Origin: an uncultured Paraprevotella sp.
Lineage (GTDB): Bacteria > Bacteroidota > Bacteroidia > Bacteroidales > Bacteroidaceae
Length of the DNA: 64,000 nucleotides
Assembly: GCA_944321345.1 (NCBI GenBank)
Contig: CALUKY010000003.1
Span: forward strand, 78,663 to 142,662
Direction: 5' to 3'
Part shown: piece after piece, positions 27,673 through 36,331 of the stretch
Layout of the letters: each line of letters opens with the position of its first letter
Numbering within the stretch: position 1 is the first letter of the stretch
Made by a program: the position numbers and the translations under genes
The notes under the pieces: generated by a model
Database searches by the model: none
What the model saw: the letters and a program-made list of their open reading frames with translations, nothing else
What the model was told of the DNA's origin: nothing

Positions 27673-28473
27673 TTAAAAGTTTAAGCGGCATTGGATGCCC
27701 ATACCTGTTGTAGGGCTTTTCCATGCATTTCCGTTATTCATGATTGTGGGTTCAATTTTGAGTCCCAGATCTTTAGAGATGTCGAAGGATGAAAGCTCTG
27801 CATCGACATAAGCATCGACCACCGAAAGCAGGTATACTCCTACCATACAGAAAATGCTCAGGTCGCGGTATTTTCGGTAGAAGTTTTTCTTGTTCTTGAA
27901 AATATCCTTAAAGCGTTCTTCTTTTCCGGTGATATCATAGTTGATGGGCAACATATCCAAATAGCTGTCCGTATTCGGATCATTATCCATTATGTCCAGA
28001 TAAGCCTGTGAGTAGTCTCTGTACATTTGTCCGTTCCAGCTCAAGGCATAAACACACCCCAAAAATCCTCCGTACACGATTGGTATTTTCCAGTATTTGC
28101 GGTTATATACCTGTCCGGCACCGGGGATGATGAGTGACAGCCATAATGCCCGGGTTGGATTGGGCATGAATTTGGGAATGGGCTGTTTGGTGGCAAGTTC
28201 GTCTTTTTTCTTTGCCAGCATGCTTGTATCGGTAACTTCTTCCAGTTGTTTCAGATTTTCCCGGTTGGCCTGTTCTATTGAATCGGCAATAAGCGAGTCC
28301 GCTATGATACTGGGTGTGCCAAGGGAGTCATGTCGTAATGAATCTCCTGGTGTTATCCGTGCGGTGTGGGTTGAGTCCGTGCTCTGTGCTGCAAGCGAAG
28401 AAATCCCATTGAACCCATAAAAAAGGTACAACAGGATAAAGACTAGTTTATATGCTATGTTTTTAGTTTTCAA
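27673..28473 (-). CDS. DUF5683 family membrane protein
   Basis: A Bacteroidota-specific family of unknown function. 266 residues: signal-anchor at about 10-28, a polar, acidic linker (about 35-100), then two hydrophobic segments in the DUF5683 core (ALWLSLIIPGAGQVYNRKYW, then IVYGGFLGCVYALSW) and another span near 205-225. The only start before the first hydrophobic segment is TTG at 28471-28473, overlapping the parB stop (TTGA), so translation is probably coupled to parB. A link to partition or envelope growth is suggested only by the operon. Confidence 0.85.
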   Translation of the reverse strand: MKTKNIAYKLVFILLYLFYGFNGISSLAAQSTDSTHTARITPGDSLRHDSLGTPSIIADSLIADSIEQANRENLKQLEEVTDTSMLAKKKDELATKQPIPKFMPNPTRALWLSLIIPGAGQVYNRKYWKIPIVYGGFLGCVYALSWNGQMYRDYSQAYLDIMDNDPNTDSYLDMLPINYDITGKEERFKDIFKNKKNFYRKYRDLSIFCMVGVYLLSVVDAYVDAELSSFDISKDLGLKIEPTIMNNGNAWKSPTTGMGIQCRLNF

Positions 28474-29360
28474 CTTTTCAAACGGTCAAACAGTTCTATA
28501 ATGCGTTCTAGTTCCTCTTCATTGGAAAAGGGTATGCTGATTTTGCCTTTTCCTTTTTCCGAACACGTGAGTTGTACTTTGGTCTGGAAAAACTGGCTCA
28601 GGCTGTCTTTCAGCATATGGAACCCTTCGGGCAGAGTCGCCGATTTTTGTTTCGGTAAGTTTTTGGGAGCAGTCTCTGACGAATACTGCAGATCGCGAAC
28701 CATTTCCTCAACTTTTCTTACCGACAGATGCTCTGCTTCGATCTGTTTGAATATTCGGATCTGATCAGCTGTATTTTCCAAAGCCAACAAAGCTCTGGCA
28801 TGCCCCATATCTATCGTTTTGTTTTGGAGTGCCATTTGAATCGGGGCAGGTAGCTTGAGCAGTCGCAGATAATTGGTAACAGTACTCCGGTTTTTTCCGA
28901 TACGTTCGCTTAACCGTTCCTGGGTCAGTCCGTAAGTGTCCAGCAGATGTTGATAAGCCAGAGCTACTTCTACGGCATTCAAGTCCTCTCGTTGAATGTT
29001 TTCAATCAGAGCCATTTCCATCATGTTTTCGTCATCGGCGGTGCGGATGTAAGCCGGGATGGTTGTTCTTCCGGCCATAGCCGATGCCTTGCAACGACGT
29101 TCTCCGGCAATGATTTCATAACTGTCATCTCCGGTTTGTCTGACCGTAATGGGCTGTATGACTCCTATTTCTGCTATTGAATCGGCCAGTTCCCTCAGGC
29201 TGTCTTCGTTGAACTCCTTTCTGGGCTGGTTGGGATTGGCTTTTATTTTATCCAGCTCTATTTCATTGATGGACGATGATCCGTCGGTCTGCACCTCTCT
29301 GGTAGAGATCAGGGCATCGAGTCCGCGTCCCAGTGCCGGATATTTTTTATGTACTGCCAT
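28470..29360 (-). CDS. parB: Chromosome partitioning protein ParB
   Basis: CTP-dependent DNA-clamp that loads at parS sites and works with ParA in chromosome segregation. 296 residues: N-terminal ParA-interacting tail (KKYPALGRGLDALIS), ParB/Srx domain at about 35-125 with the GERRCKAS box (IAGERRCKASAMAG), a helix-turn-helix at about 140-200 (LSERIGKNRSTVTNYLRLLKL) and a C-terminal dimerisation region. No exact parS-like palindrome was noticed in this window. It follows parA by 15 bases. Confidence 0.95.
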   Translation of the reverse strand: MAVHKKYPALGRGLDALISTREVQTDGSSSINEIELDKIKANPNQPRKEFNEDSLRELADSIAEIGVIQPITVRQTGDDSYEIIAGERRCKASAMAGRTTIPAYIRTADDENMMEMALIENIQREDLNAVEVALAYQHLLDTYGLTQERLSERIGKNRSTVTNYLRLLKLPAPIQMALQNKTIDMGHARALLALENTADQIRIFKQIEAEHLSVRKVEEMVRDLQYSSETAPKNLPKQKSATLPEGFHMLKDSLSQFFQTKVQLTCSEKGKGKISIPFSNEEELERIIELFDRLKS

Positions 29361-29375
29361 GTGTCTTTTTCAGTT

Positions 29376-30137
29376 TTAGTTTTTTTCGATGATTTCTTTA
29401 GCGAGCGCCAGATGATTCTTGGCACCGGTAGACTCTGCGTCGTATAAAATGGCAGGTACTCCGTGGCTTGGTGCCTCGCTAAGTTTTACATTGCGCTGAA
29501 TAACGGTTTTGAAAACCAGTTCCTGAAAATGGCGCTTCACCTCGTCGTAGATTTGGTTGGCCAATCGCAGGCGGCTGTCGTACATGGTGAGCAGGAAGCC
29601 CTCAATTTCCAATGCCGGGTTCAGCTTTGACTTGATGATCTTGATCGTGTTCAACAGTTTGCTGATACCCTCCAGCGCAAAGTATTCACATTGTACCGGG
29701 ATGATCACTGAATCGGCGGCGGTCAGTGCGTTGACAGTAATGAGTCCCAGTGAAGGTGAACAGTCAATCAGTATATAGTCGTATTCCGACTTCAGGGGTT
29801 GTAGCAGGTGCATCAGCACCTTTTCCCGATTGTTCAGGTTGAGCATTTCGATTTCCGCGCCCACTAAATCAATGTGCGACGGAATGATATCCAGTCCGTC
29901 AATATCCGTAGTATAGATGGCTTCACGGACATCTGCCTGTTCTATGATGCATTCATAGATAGAGCAGTCAATTTCCGAAACATCTACTCCCAGACCAGAT
30001 GAAGCGTTGGCCTGCGGATCGGCATCAACCAAAAGAACTTTTTTTTCCAAAGTAGCCAAAGAAGCTGCTAAATTCATAGAGGTAGTGGTTTTGCCCACAC
30101 CACCTTTCTGATTTGCTAAAGCGATAATCTTTCCCAT
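29376..30137 (-). CDS. parA: Chromosome partitioning ATPase ParA (Soj)
   Basis: Dynamic DNA-binding ATPase that positions ParB-bound origins. 253 residues, typical for chromosomal Soj: deviant Walker A KGGVGKTTTSMNLAASLA at about 10-27 with the signature lysine, Walker A' VDADPQANASSGLG and Walker B DYILIDCSPSLGLIT. There is no N-terminal HTH, so it is the small chromosomal type rather than the plasmid P1 type. First gene of the five-gene minus-strand cluster and divergent from surE across an AT-rich intergenic segment with paired repeats. Confidence 0.96.
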   Translation of the reverse strand: MGKIIALANQKGGVGKTTTSMNLAASLATLEKKVLLVDADPQANASSGLGVDVSEIDCSIYECIIEQADVREAIYTTDIDGLDIIPSHIDLVGAEIEMLNLNNREKVLMHLLQPLKSEYDYILIDCSPSLGLITVNALTAADSVIIPVQCEYFALEGISKLLNTIKIIKSKLNPALEIEGFLLTMYDSRLRLANQIYDEVKRHFQELVFKTVIQRNVKLSEAPSHGVPAILYDAESTGAKNHLALAKEIIEKN

Positions 30138-30350
30138 TTCTTAGTATCTTTGTTGGTACAAAGTAACGGATAATCTTATTCTTCTCCTAATAATCGTGGG
30201 TGAGTTTCTGAAAATTGTTGATAACTCACAATTATTGTTGATAACTTAAGCTACATGAATAAATGCAAATATATGCATTATTTCTTTGATAAAGAGCCTT
30301 TTTAAAGCTTTTTTCGTATTTTTGTACCATATAATTTTATGACAATAATA
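30138..30350. other. parA-surE intergenic with paired DnaA-box-like repeats
   Basis: A 213-base AT-rich spacer. ATTGTTGATAACT occurs at 30214-30226 and 30234-30246, a 20-base period. On the minus strand each contains TTATCAACA, one base from the DnaA-box consensus TTATCCACA. An inverted repeat AATGCA (30262-30267) / TGCATT (30274-30279) follows. Promoter cores toward surE are TATCTTTG at 30145-30152 and TATTTTTG at 30317-30324. It could be a parA or surE control region, or part of a replication-origin neighbourhood. Confidence 0.45.
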
Positions 30351-31118
30351 ATGAAACCTTTAATTTTTATATCGAATGATGATGGCGTCCATGCCAAGGG
30401 ACTGAATGAACTGGTAGCCCTGTTGAAAGATGAAGCAGATCTTGTTGTAATGGCTCCTGACGGGCCGCGTTCCGGTTCTGCCGCCGCCATTACTTCGGTT
30501 GTTCCCGTAGGTTATAAAAAGATTTCCGAAGAACCGGGAGTGTCTGTGTACTCCTGTAGCGGAACACCGGTTGATTGCGTCAAACTGGCTTTTGAAACCG
30601 TTCTTGACCGTCGTCCGGACTTGGTGTTGAGCGGTATCAATCATGGAGACAATGCTTCGGTCAATGTACATTATTCCGGTACTATGGGAGTGGTGTTCGA
30701 AGGATGCCTTAAAGGAATTCCGTCTATAGGATTTTCGTTGGCCGATGTACGTGCTGATGCCGATTTCTCGCCGTTTTACGATAGTATCAGAATGCTGGTA
30801 CGTAAGGTTTTACAAGAAGGGCTCCCGGCAGGAGTATGTCTGAATGTGAATTTTCCGCTTGTTTCCTCATTGCGTGGATTGCGAGTTTGCCGTATGGGAT
30901 GGGGATGTTGGAATTGTGAATGGAAATCGGCGTCACATCCAGCCGGAAAACCGAGTTATTGGCTTACCGGACAATATGAAAATCTGGAACCCGAGGCTCG
31001 GGATACGGATGTGTGGGCTTTGTCGCAGGGATATGCGTCTGTAGTGCCTGTTCGTCTGGATGTTACGGCTTATGATTGTCTGAAAAACTTAAAAACAGAA
31101 CTGGAGGATTTTTCATGA
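30351..31118 (+). CDS. surE: 5'/3'-nucleotidase SurE
   Basis: Metal-dependent nucleoside-monophosphate phosphatase with stationary-phase survival roles in other bacteria. I start at the ATG at 30351 (255 residues), since SurE proteins begin a few residues before the metal-binding NDDG; an ATG four codons earlier is possible. Motifs: ISNDDGVHAKG, APDGPRSGSAAAIT, SGTPVDCVKLA, SGINHGDNASVNVHYSGTMG. The stop overlaps the lpxB start (ATGA), so the pair is translationally coupled. Confidence 0.95.
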   Translation: MKPLIFISNDDGVHAKGLNELVALLKDEADLVVMAPDGPRSGSAAAITSVVPVGYKKISEEPGVSVYSCSGTPVDCVKLAFETVLDRRPDLVLSGINHGDNASVNVHYSGTMGVVFEGCLKGIPSIGFSLADVRADADFSPFYDSIRMLVRKVLQEGLPAGVCLNVNFPLVSSLRGLRVCRMGWGCWNCEWKSASHPAGKPSYWLTGQYENLEPEARDTDVWALSQGYASVVPVRLDVTAYDCLKNLKTELEDFS

Positions 31119-32257
31119 AATACTATCTGATAGCCGGAGAGGCCAGTGGCGATCTGCATGCCGGAAAATTGATGGAGGCATTGAAAAAGCATGATTCTGC
31201 CGCGGAGTTCCGTTATTTCGGGGGAGATGAGATGCAACGGCAAGGAGGAATCCTTGTACGCCATTATAAGGATACGGCCTATATGGGATTTATTCCTGTC
31301 TTGTTACATTTGCGTCAGATTTTTCAGAATATGGATTTGTGTAAACAGGATATTGTCAAGTGGCAGCCCGACGTGGTGGTTCTGGTAGATTATCCGGGTT
31401 TTAATCTGTCCATTGCGGAGTTTTTAAGAAAGAACACCGCCATTCCTGTCTATTACTACATCGCTCCGAAAATATGGGCCTGGAAGGAGCACCGCATCAA
31501 AAACATACGTCGTGATGTAGATGAGTTGTTTTCCATTCTTCCTTTCGAAATTGAGTTTTTTGAGCAGAAACATAATTATCCCATTCATTATGTAGGAAAT
31601 CCGTCGCTCGATGAGGTTCATGAGTTTCTGGAACAGCATCCGGCAGATCCGGTGGGATTCCGTAAGGAATACGGATTGGATGAACGCCCGATAATCGCTC
31701 TTTTGGCCGGAAGCCGCAAGCAGGAAATCAAAGACAATCTGCCGATGATGGCTCAGGTGGCTTTGGAACATGCCTCTGATTATCAGATTGTGCTGGCTGG
31801 TGTTCCTAATATTGATTTGTCTTACTATCACCAATATATAAACGAAGGTCAGATTCGCATCCTTACCGGTTGTACTTACCGTATTTTGCAACATTCTGAG
31901 GTGGCCCTGGTCACTTCCGGAACGGCAACTTTGGAAACGGCGTTGTTCCGTGTACCGCAGGTGGTCTGCTACTATACCGCTTGTGGAAAGCTTGTTTCAC
32001 AATTGCGGAAACTTTTTCTGAAGGTGCCTTTCGTTTCTTTGGTGAACCTGATTACCGGTGATGAGGTGGTGCCCGAGCTGGTTGCTGATCAGATGAATCC
32101 CGAACGTTTGCGTCGTGAACTTCAAGGGATTCTTCCCGGAGGTGCACAACGTGAAGCTCAGCTTGCAGGTTATCAGCGCATGCTGGCCCGTTTGGGAGAA
32201 CCGGGCGCCCCTGACCGGGCTGCGGCAGAGATGGTACAGTTGCTGAGAAAAGAATAG
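31115..32257 (+). CDS. lpxB: Lipid-A-disaccharide synthase
   Basis: Glycosyltransferase (GT19) that joins UDP-2,3-diacylglucosamine and lipid X to make the lipid A disaccharide at the inner membrane. Start at the ATG at 31115 (380 residues), giving the family N-terminus KYYLIAGEASGDLHAG; the 13-codon upstream extension lies inside surE. Other motifs: YFGGDEMQRQGG, YIAPKIWAWKEHRI, LAGSRKQEIKDNLP and VTSGTATLETAL. Length is normal. The ATGA overlap couples it to surE, a pairing often seen in Bacteroidota. Confidence 0.96.
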   Translation: MKYYLIAGEASGDLHAGKLMEALKKHDSAAEFRYFGGDEMQRQGGILVRHYKDTAYMGFIPVLLHLRQIFQNMDLCKQDIVKWQPDVVVLVDYPGFNLSIAEFLRKNTAIPVYYYIAPKIWAWKEHRIKNIRRDVDELFSILPFEIEFFEQKHNYPIHYVGNPSLDEVHEFLEQHPADPVGFRKEYGLDERPIIALLAGSRKQEIKDNLPMMAQVALEHASDYQIVLAGVPNIDLSYYHQYINEGQIRILTGCTYRILQHSEVALVTSGTATLETALFRVPQVVCYYTACGKLVSQLRKLFLKVPFVSLVNLITGDEVVPELVADQMNPERLRRELQGILPGGAQREAQLAGYQRMLARLGEPGAPDRAAAEMVQLLRKE

Positions 32258-32271
32258 TCTATACATATATT

Positions 32272-32335
32272 AAAGCGAAAGAAAGCTCATATCTTTACTT
32301 TTTACAAGCATGGATATAAGCTTTCTTTCGCTTTT
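32272..32335. terminator. Bidirectional terminator between lpxB and cdsA
   Basis: AAAGCGAAAGAAAGCT at 32272-32287 plus flanking bases pairs with AGCTTTCTTTCGCTTT at about 32319-32334; the arms extend by ATATC/GATAT with one mismatch. It serves both convergent genes. Confidence 0.9.
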
Positions 32336-32349
32336 TATTCTTAGTGATT

Positions 32350-33204
32350 TTAAAACAAGGTTATGGTATAGAGATAGATCACGGCTGCCGGAATGGCGAG
32401 CAGTGAACTGTCAAAGCGGTCGAGCATACCGCCGTGTCCCGGCAGAATGTTGCCGCTATCCTTGATACCCAACTGTCTTTTCAACAGGCTTTCTACCAGA
32501 TCGCCCCAAGTACCGAAGATGACGACCACGAGTGAAAGTCCCAACCACTCCCAACGGTTCAGGCTGGTTTCCATAGCCAATACTTGAGAACAGCCTACGG
32601 CTACGAGCAGACCTCCAAAGAAACCTTCCCAAGATTTTTTAGGAGAGATACTGGGGAACAGTCTGTTTTTCCCGAACAGGGAACCGAAACAGTAAGCACC
32701 GGTGTCACTAAGCCAAAGGAATATGAATATCGAAAGTGGCAGAAAACCGTTGTAGTTGATGCTTTCCGCAGCCAATACATCCGGTTGAGTGGTAAAAGCC
32801 AGTACGCTTAACAGAGAGAAGGGGAGTGCCACATACATTTGTCCCAGCATGGTGAAAGCCCAGTTGCTGATCGGAGAGGGGCGCTTCAGATACAGCTCAC
32901 TGATGAGCAGATAGATGATGGACAACAGATAAGGGATAAATACAGCTGGTGGGGTGATGTTGCTGCAATAACCGAAGAAGGCCAAGAACAGATAAGCTGC
33001 CGCTGCGGTACTGATGAATGTGTTTACGGTTACATGCTCCTGTTTGTTCACGATATGTGTATACTCCCATACAGAGAGTGCGGTTATGATACAAAACAGC
33101 AGGCAGAAGGTAAGCGGTCCGTAAAGAAAGCTTCCTACGATGACGGCCACAAAGATGATGCCCGTCAGTGTGCGCAATATTAGATTCTTAATTTTATCCG
33201 TCAT
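32350..33204 (-). CDS. cdsA: Phosphatidate cytidylyltransferase
   Basis: Makes CDP-diacylglycerol from phosphatidic acid and CTP, the branch point for PE and PG/cardiolipin (used by the cls product at 14836). 284 residues with about seven to eight membrane spans; the C-terminal signature is complete: SPKKSWEGFFGGL, LVESLLKRQLGIKDSGNILP and GHGGMLDRFDS. Length is typical. Last gene of rsfS-ftsH-cdsA, with a 55-base gap carrying a hairpin after ftsH. Confidence 0.95.
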   Translation of the reverse strand: MTDKIKNLILRTLTGIIFVAVIVGSFLYGPLTFCLLFCIITALSVWEYTHIVNKQEHVTVNTFISTAAAAYLFLAFFGYCSNITPPAVFIPYLLSIIYLLISELYLKRPSPISNWAFTMLGQMYVALPFSLLSVLAFTTQPDVLAAESINYNGFLPLSIFIFLWLSDTGAYCFGSLFGKNRLFPSISPKKSWEGFFGGLLVAVGCSQVLAMETSLNRWEWLGLSLVVVIFGTWGDLVESLLKRQLGIKDSGNILPGHGGMLDRFDSSLLAIPAAVIYLYTITLF

Positions 33205-33221
33205 GATGGTTTAAATTTTAT

Positions 33222-33251
33222 GCTCCACGCTACCCGCAGGCGGCGTGGAGC
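33222..33251 (-). other. Intercistronic hairpin between ftsH and cdsA
   Basis: GCTCCACGC (33222-33230) pairs perfectly with GCGTGGAGC (33243-33251). Minus-strand sequence after it is only weakly T-rich, so it may be an attenuator or a message-stabilising hairpin within the operon rather than a full terminator. Confidence 0.55.
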
Positions 33252-33259
33252 TGTAACCT

Positions 33260-35344
33260 TTATTTGTTTTCTTTGTTGTCAGCTATATCTGTATTGCTGT
33301 CTTTATTTTCTGCCGGAGTGTTTTCTGGGGTTGAAGCGGGTTGGTCAGTCGGAAGGGCCGGAGTCGCCTCAGGAGCGGGTTCGGTTGTTTCCGGAGAGTT
33401 TTCCAAAGCGGCTTGTGTTTCTGCCTGCTGTTGTTCTGCATTTAAGGTGAGCAGTTCCTCCGTACGACTGGTCCATGGGCGTTTGCCGAAAATCTTTTCT
33501 ACATCCTCGGCAAAGATAACTTCTTTTTCTACCAGCAGTTGAGCCAGCTGTGCATGTCCTTCCTTATGTTCCAACAGAAGATTTTTTGCGCGCTCATACT
33601 GTTTGGCGATCATATTCTTTACTTCTTCGTCAATCAGCTGTGCTGTCTTATCTGAGTATGGCTTGCTGAAACTGTACTCATCGTTGCTGTAGTAGCATAA
33701 GTTCGGCAGGCGGTCGCTCATCCCCATATAGGCAATCATGCCGTAAGCCTGTTTGGTGACACGTTCCAGGTCGTTCAGCGCTCCTGATGAGATATGACCT
33801 ACGAAAACCTCCTCGGCGGCACGTCCGCCCAAAGTGGCACACATTTCGTCCAGCATCTGTTCCTTGGTCGTAATCTGTCTTTCTTCCGGCAGATACCAGG
33901 CGGCACCCAAAGCGCGTCCGCGCGGCACGATAGTTACCTTGATCAGCGGATTGGCATATTGCAGGAACCAGGAGATAGTGGCGTGTCCGGCCTCATGAAG
34001 AGCGATGGTGCGCTTTTCGTCATTGGTCATCACTTTGGTCTTCTTTTCCAAACCGCCGATGATACGGTCTACGGCGCTCAGGAAGTCGTCCTTGCTTACC
34101 GATTTCTTGTTATGGCGTGCAGCGATTAGAGCTGCTTCATTACATACGTTGGCAATATCAGCTCCTGAGAATCCCGGAGTCTGGCGAGCCAGCAGGTCAA
34201 TATCTACTGTGTCGTCAATCTTTACCGGTTTCAGATGTACCTGGAATACTTCCTTACGTTCGTTCAGATCCGGCAGGTCTACATGAATCTGGCGGTCGAA
34301 TCGTCCGGCACGCAGCAGGGCCTTATCCAGAATGTCCACACGGTTGGTCGCAGCCAGAATAATCACACCGCTGTTGGTTCCGAAACCATCCATTTCAGTA
34401 AGCAACTGGTTCAGAGTATTTTCACGCTCATCGTTGCCTCCCATGGCCGGATTCTTTCCGCGGGCTCTACCTACGGCATCGATCTCGTCAATAAAGATGA
34501 TACAGGGTGATTTTTCCTTAGCTTGACGGAACAGGTCGCGCACACGGCTGGCGCCAACGCCGACAAACATTTCCACAAAGTCAGAACCCGACATGGAGAA
34601 GAACGGTACATCAGCTTCGCCGGCAACAGCCTTGGCCAAAAGAGTCTTACCGGTTCCCGGAGGGCCTACCAACAGGGCTCCCTTTGGAATCTTACCTCCC
34701 AGTTCGGTAAACTTGCCCGGATTTTTCAGGAACTCCACGATTTCCTGTACTTCCTGTTTGGCGCTGGCCTGTCCGGCCACATCCTTGAACGTAACGCGTG
34801 TGCCTTCACCTTTTTCCACCAACTTGGCTTTGCTCTTGCCCACATTGAATACGCTTCCGGCACCGCTACCTGCTCCTCCGCCCAGACGGCGCATCAGCAG
34901 GAACCATATTCCGAAGATCAGAATGAACGGAAGCAGGTTAAAGAGCAGGCCGCTTACCCAACCGCTGGAGTGTTCGTAAGCCAGCTTTCCGGTGAAGTTG
35001 CCGCTTTGCTGCTGTTGGTCGATAAATTCTTCCAATTTGTCGTTCGACGGATAGGTGATGTCCAGATACGGATTTCTTCCGGTCTGTTTTACACCCGTTT
35101 TGAATATATCGCGGATAAATTCCGGTTTTATATACATGCGCAATACACCTTCATCTTTATTGGCGATGATTTTAGAGGCGTAGCCACGTGTAACATATTC
35201 TTTGAATTCCGTATAAGTAGCATTTTTTGATGCGCTACTGTCGTTACCCATAATGAACAGGTAAGCCAGAATAAGTATGATAATGCCATAAATCCAACTT
35301 ATGTTGAACTTGGGCATGTTTCTTTTCTTGTTGTCTTCTTTCAT
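33260..35344 (-). CDS. ftsH: ATP-dependent zinc metalloprotease FtsH
   Basis: Hexameric inner-membrane AAA+ protease that degrades misfolded membrane proteins and regulators. 694 residues: TM1 about 12-30, periplasmic domain, TM2 about 130-150, AAA core with Walker [19 protein letters not shown] and [13 protein letters not shown], arginine-finger region, zinc site HEAGH and a C-terminal helical lid. After about residue 635 comes a Pro/Glu/Thr/Ala-rich tail of about 55 residues ([20 protein letters not shown] region) that looks disordered. Middle gene of rsfS-ftsH-cdsA. Confidence 0.97.
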   Translation of the reverse strand: MKEDNKKRNMPKFNISWIYGIIILILAYLFIMGNDSSASKNATYTEFKEYVTRGYASKIIANKDEGVLRMYIKPEFIRDIFKTGVKQTGRNPYLDITYPSNDKLEEFIDQQQQSGNFTGKLAYEHSSGWVSGLLFNLLPFILIFGIWFLLMRRLGGGAGSGAGSVFNVGKSKAKLVEKGEGTRVTFKDVAGQASAKQEVQEIVEFLKNPGKFTELGGKIPKGALLVGPPGTGKTLLAKAVAGEADVPFFSMSGSDFVEMFVGVGASRVRDLFRQAKEKSPCIIFIDEIDAVGRARGKNPAMGGNDERENTLNQLLTEMDGFGTNSGVIILAATNRVDILDKALLRAGRFDRQIHVDLPDLNERKEVFQVHLKPVKIDDTVDIDLLARQTPGFSGADIANVCNEAALIAARHNKKSVSKDDFLSAVDRIIGGLEKKTKVMTNDEKRTIALHEAGHATISWFLQYANPLIKVTIVPRGRALGAAWYLPEERQITTKEQMLDEMCATLGGRAAEEVFVGHISSGALNDLERVTKQAYGMIAYMGMSDRLPNLCYYSNDEYSFSKPYSDKTAQLIDEEVKNMIAKQYERAKNLLLEHKEGHAQLAQLLVEKEVIFAEDVEKIFGKRPWTSRTEELLTLNAEQQQAETQAALENSPETTEPAPEATPALPTDQPASTPENTPAENKDSNTDIADNKENK

Positions 35345-35360
35345 AAATGTGACTGTGTTA

Positions 35361-35723
35361 TTATTGAATGTCTTCTATTTTTGTGATATCGGCATCGGTC
35401 CACAGGTTTTCCAGATCGTAGAACTCGTGTGCATCGGGGGTGAAGATATGGACAATAACGTCCGTATAATCCATTGCGACCCATTGGGCATTGCGTAAGC
35501 CATCTACGGCCGACGGTTTGGCACCGGCCTGCTCGCGGGCGAATTTAGCCACGGATTCGGTGATTGCAGTTACATGCGACGGAGAGTTACCCTGACAGAT
35601 GATGAAATAGTTGCAGATAGTTTCCTCAATGTTTTCCAGATTGACCACTGCGATGTCATATCCTTTTTTTTCTTGTATTCCTTCAATGATTTTGTCTACC
35701 AGAATGTTTTGTGATCTATACAT
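35361..35723 (-). CDS. rsfS: Ribosomal silencing factor RsfS
   Basis: Binds uL14 and blocks joining of ribosomal subunits when nutrients are low. 120 residues, typical of the Iojap/RsfS family, with KKGYDIAVVNLENI, NYFIICQGNSPSHVTAI and the C-terminal WVAMDYTDVIVHIF plus EFYDLENLWTDA. Starts the operon with ftsH and cdsA; ftsH begins 16 bases after its stop. A TATCTTTG core lies on the minus strand at 35763-35770. Confidence 0.95.
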   Translation of the reverse strand: MYRSQNILVDKIIEGIQEKKGYDIAVVNLENIEETICNYFIICQGNSPSHVTAITESVAKFAREQAGAKPSAVDGLRNAQWVAMDYTDVIVHIFTPDAHEFYDLENLWTDADITKIEDIQ

Positions 35724-35762
35724 GTTTCGTTATTAATTACCTATTTATAAAATAGAACAGGG

Positions 35763-35770
35763 CAAAGATA
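35763..35770 (-). promoter_or_regulatory. Promoter -7 core for rsfS-ftsH-cdsA
   Basis: Minus-strand TATCTTTG matches TAnnTTTG, 40 bases before the rsfS ATG. The upstream TTG (minus strand, near 35784) is too close for ideal spacing. Confidence 0.45.
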
Positions 35771-35894
35771 CTAGATAAAGTTGCAAAAGGCTATATATTC
35801 CCCATAAAATATCTCTACTTTTGGATTTTTTTGCAAAAAAAAATCATGAATATTGCTTTGACGAAAAAAAACTTGGAAAAAAGTCCGCCAAAAA

Positions 35895-35925
35895 TTTGCA
35901 GTTCCAAAAAATAGTCGTACCTTTG
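35895..35925 (+). promoter_or_regulatory. Promoter of the tandem tRNA-Gln genes
   Basis: TTTG at 35895-35898, 19 bases, TACCTTTG at 35918-35925: an excellent match to the Bacteroidota promoter. The start would fall about 10 bases before the first tRNA. Confidence 0.8.
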
Positions 35926-35943
35926 CATCCAGAAAACAGATAT

Positions 35944-36014
35944 TGGGCTATGGTGTAATGGTAACACAACAGATTCTGGTCCTGTTTTTCTTGGTTCGAA
36001 TCCAGGTAGCCCAA
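35944..36014 (+). tRNA. tRNA-Gln (anticodon CTG), copy 1
   Basis: A 71-base cloverleaf: acceptor TGGGCTA/TAGCCCA with discriminator A, D-arm GTGT/ACAC, anticodon arm ACAGA-TTCTGGT-CCTGT (anticodon CTG, reading CAG) and T-arm CTTGG-TTCGAAT-CCAGG. The anticodon stem has an A31-C39 mismatch. CCA is not encoded. Confidence 0.95.
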
Positions 36015-36043
36015 CTTTTTATTCTACTATTATTATTTATTAT

Positions 36044-36114
36044 TGGGCTATGGTGTAATGGTAACACAACAGATTCTGGTCCTGTTTTTCTTGGTTCGAA
36101 TCCAGGTAGCCCAA
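36044..36114 (+). tRNA. tRNA-Gln (anticodon CTG), copy 2
   Basis: Identical to copy 1 over the whole tRNA, including the A31-C39 mismatch, exactly 100 bases downstream; the two are separated by a 29-base AT-rich spacer without an obvious second promoter, so they are probably co-transcribed. Confidence 0.95.
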
Positions 36115-36120
36115 CAGAAG

Positions 36121-36147
36121 AAGATCGCTTAGGCGATCTTTTTTTTG
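36121..36147 (+). terminator. Terminator of the tRNA-Gln pair
   Basis: AAGATCGC (36121-36128) pairs with GCGATCTT (36133-36140), four-base loop, followed by a T-run. Confidence 0.9.
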
Positions 36148-36268
36148 TTTGTGCCGCTTGTCAGTTTTGGATGGTCTTGGGTGAATATCATTTTCCCGTC
36201 ATGATCTTTCTCTTGCTAATTGATTACTTCCCGACAATAATTTATGATAATGCTTTTGCAAAAAAAAG

Positions 36269-36301
36269 CGGAACGGCATCGTGAGTTACGACACCGTTCC
36301 G
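36269..36301 (-). terminator. Terminator of the DUF349 gene
   Basis: CGGAACGG (36269-36276) pairs with CCGTTCCG (36294-36301), with an inner TCGT/ACGA. The minus strand then runs into CGC and seven T, giving a U-tract. Confidence 0.85.
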
Positions 36302-36331
36302 TCTGATTTTTATCCTTATCAAAGATATGGA

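Noticed and set aside
35943-36284. 113-codon frame over the tRNA-Gln genes
   Set aside because: It reads through two tRNAs and their terminator, giving a repeated peptide that only mirrors the tRNA duplication.
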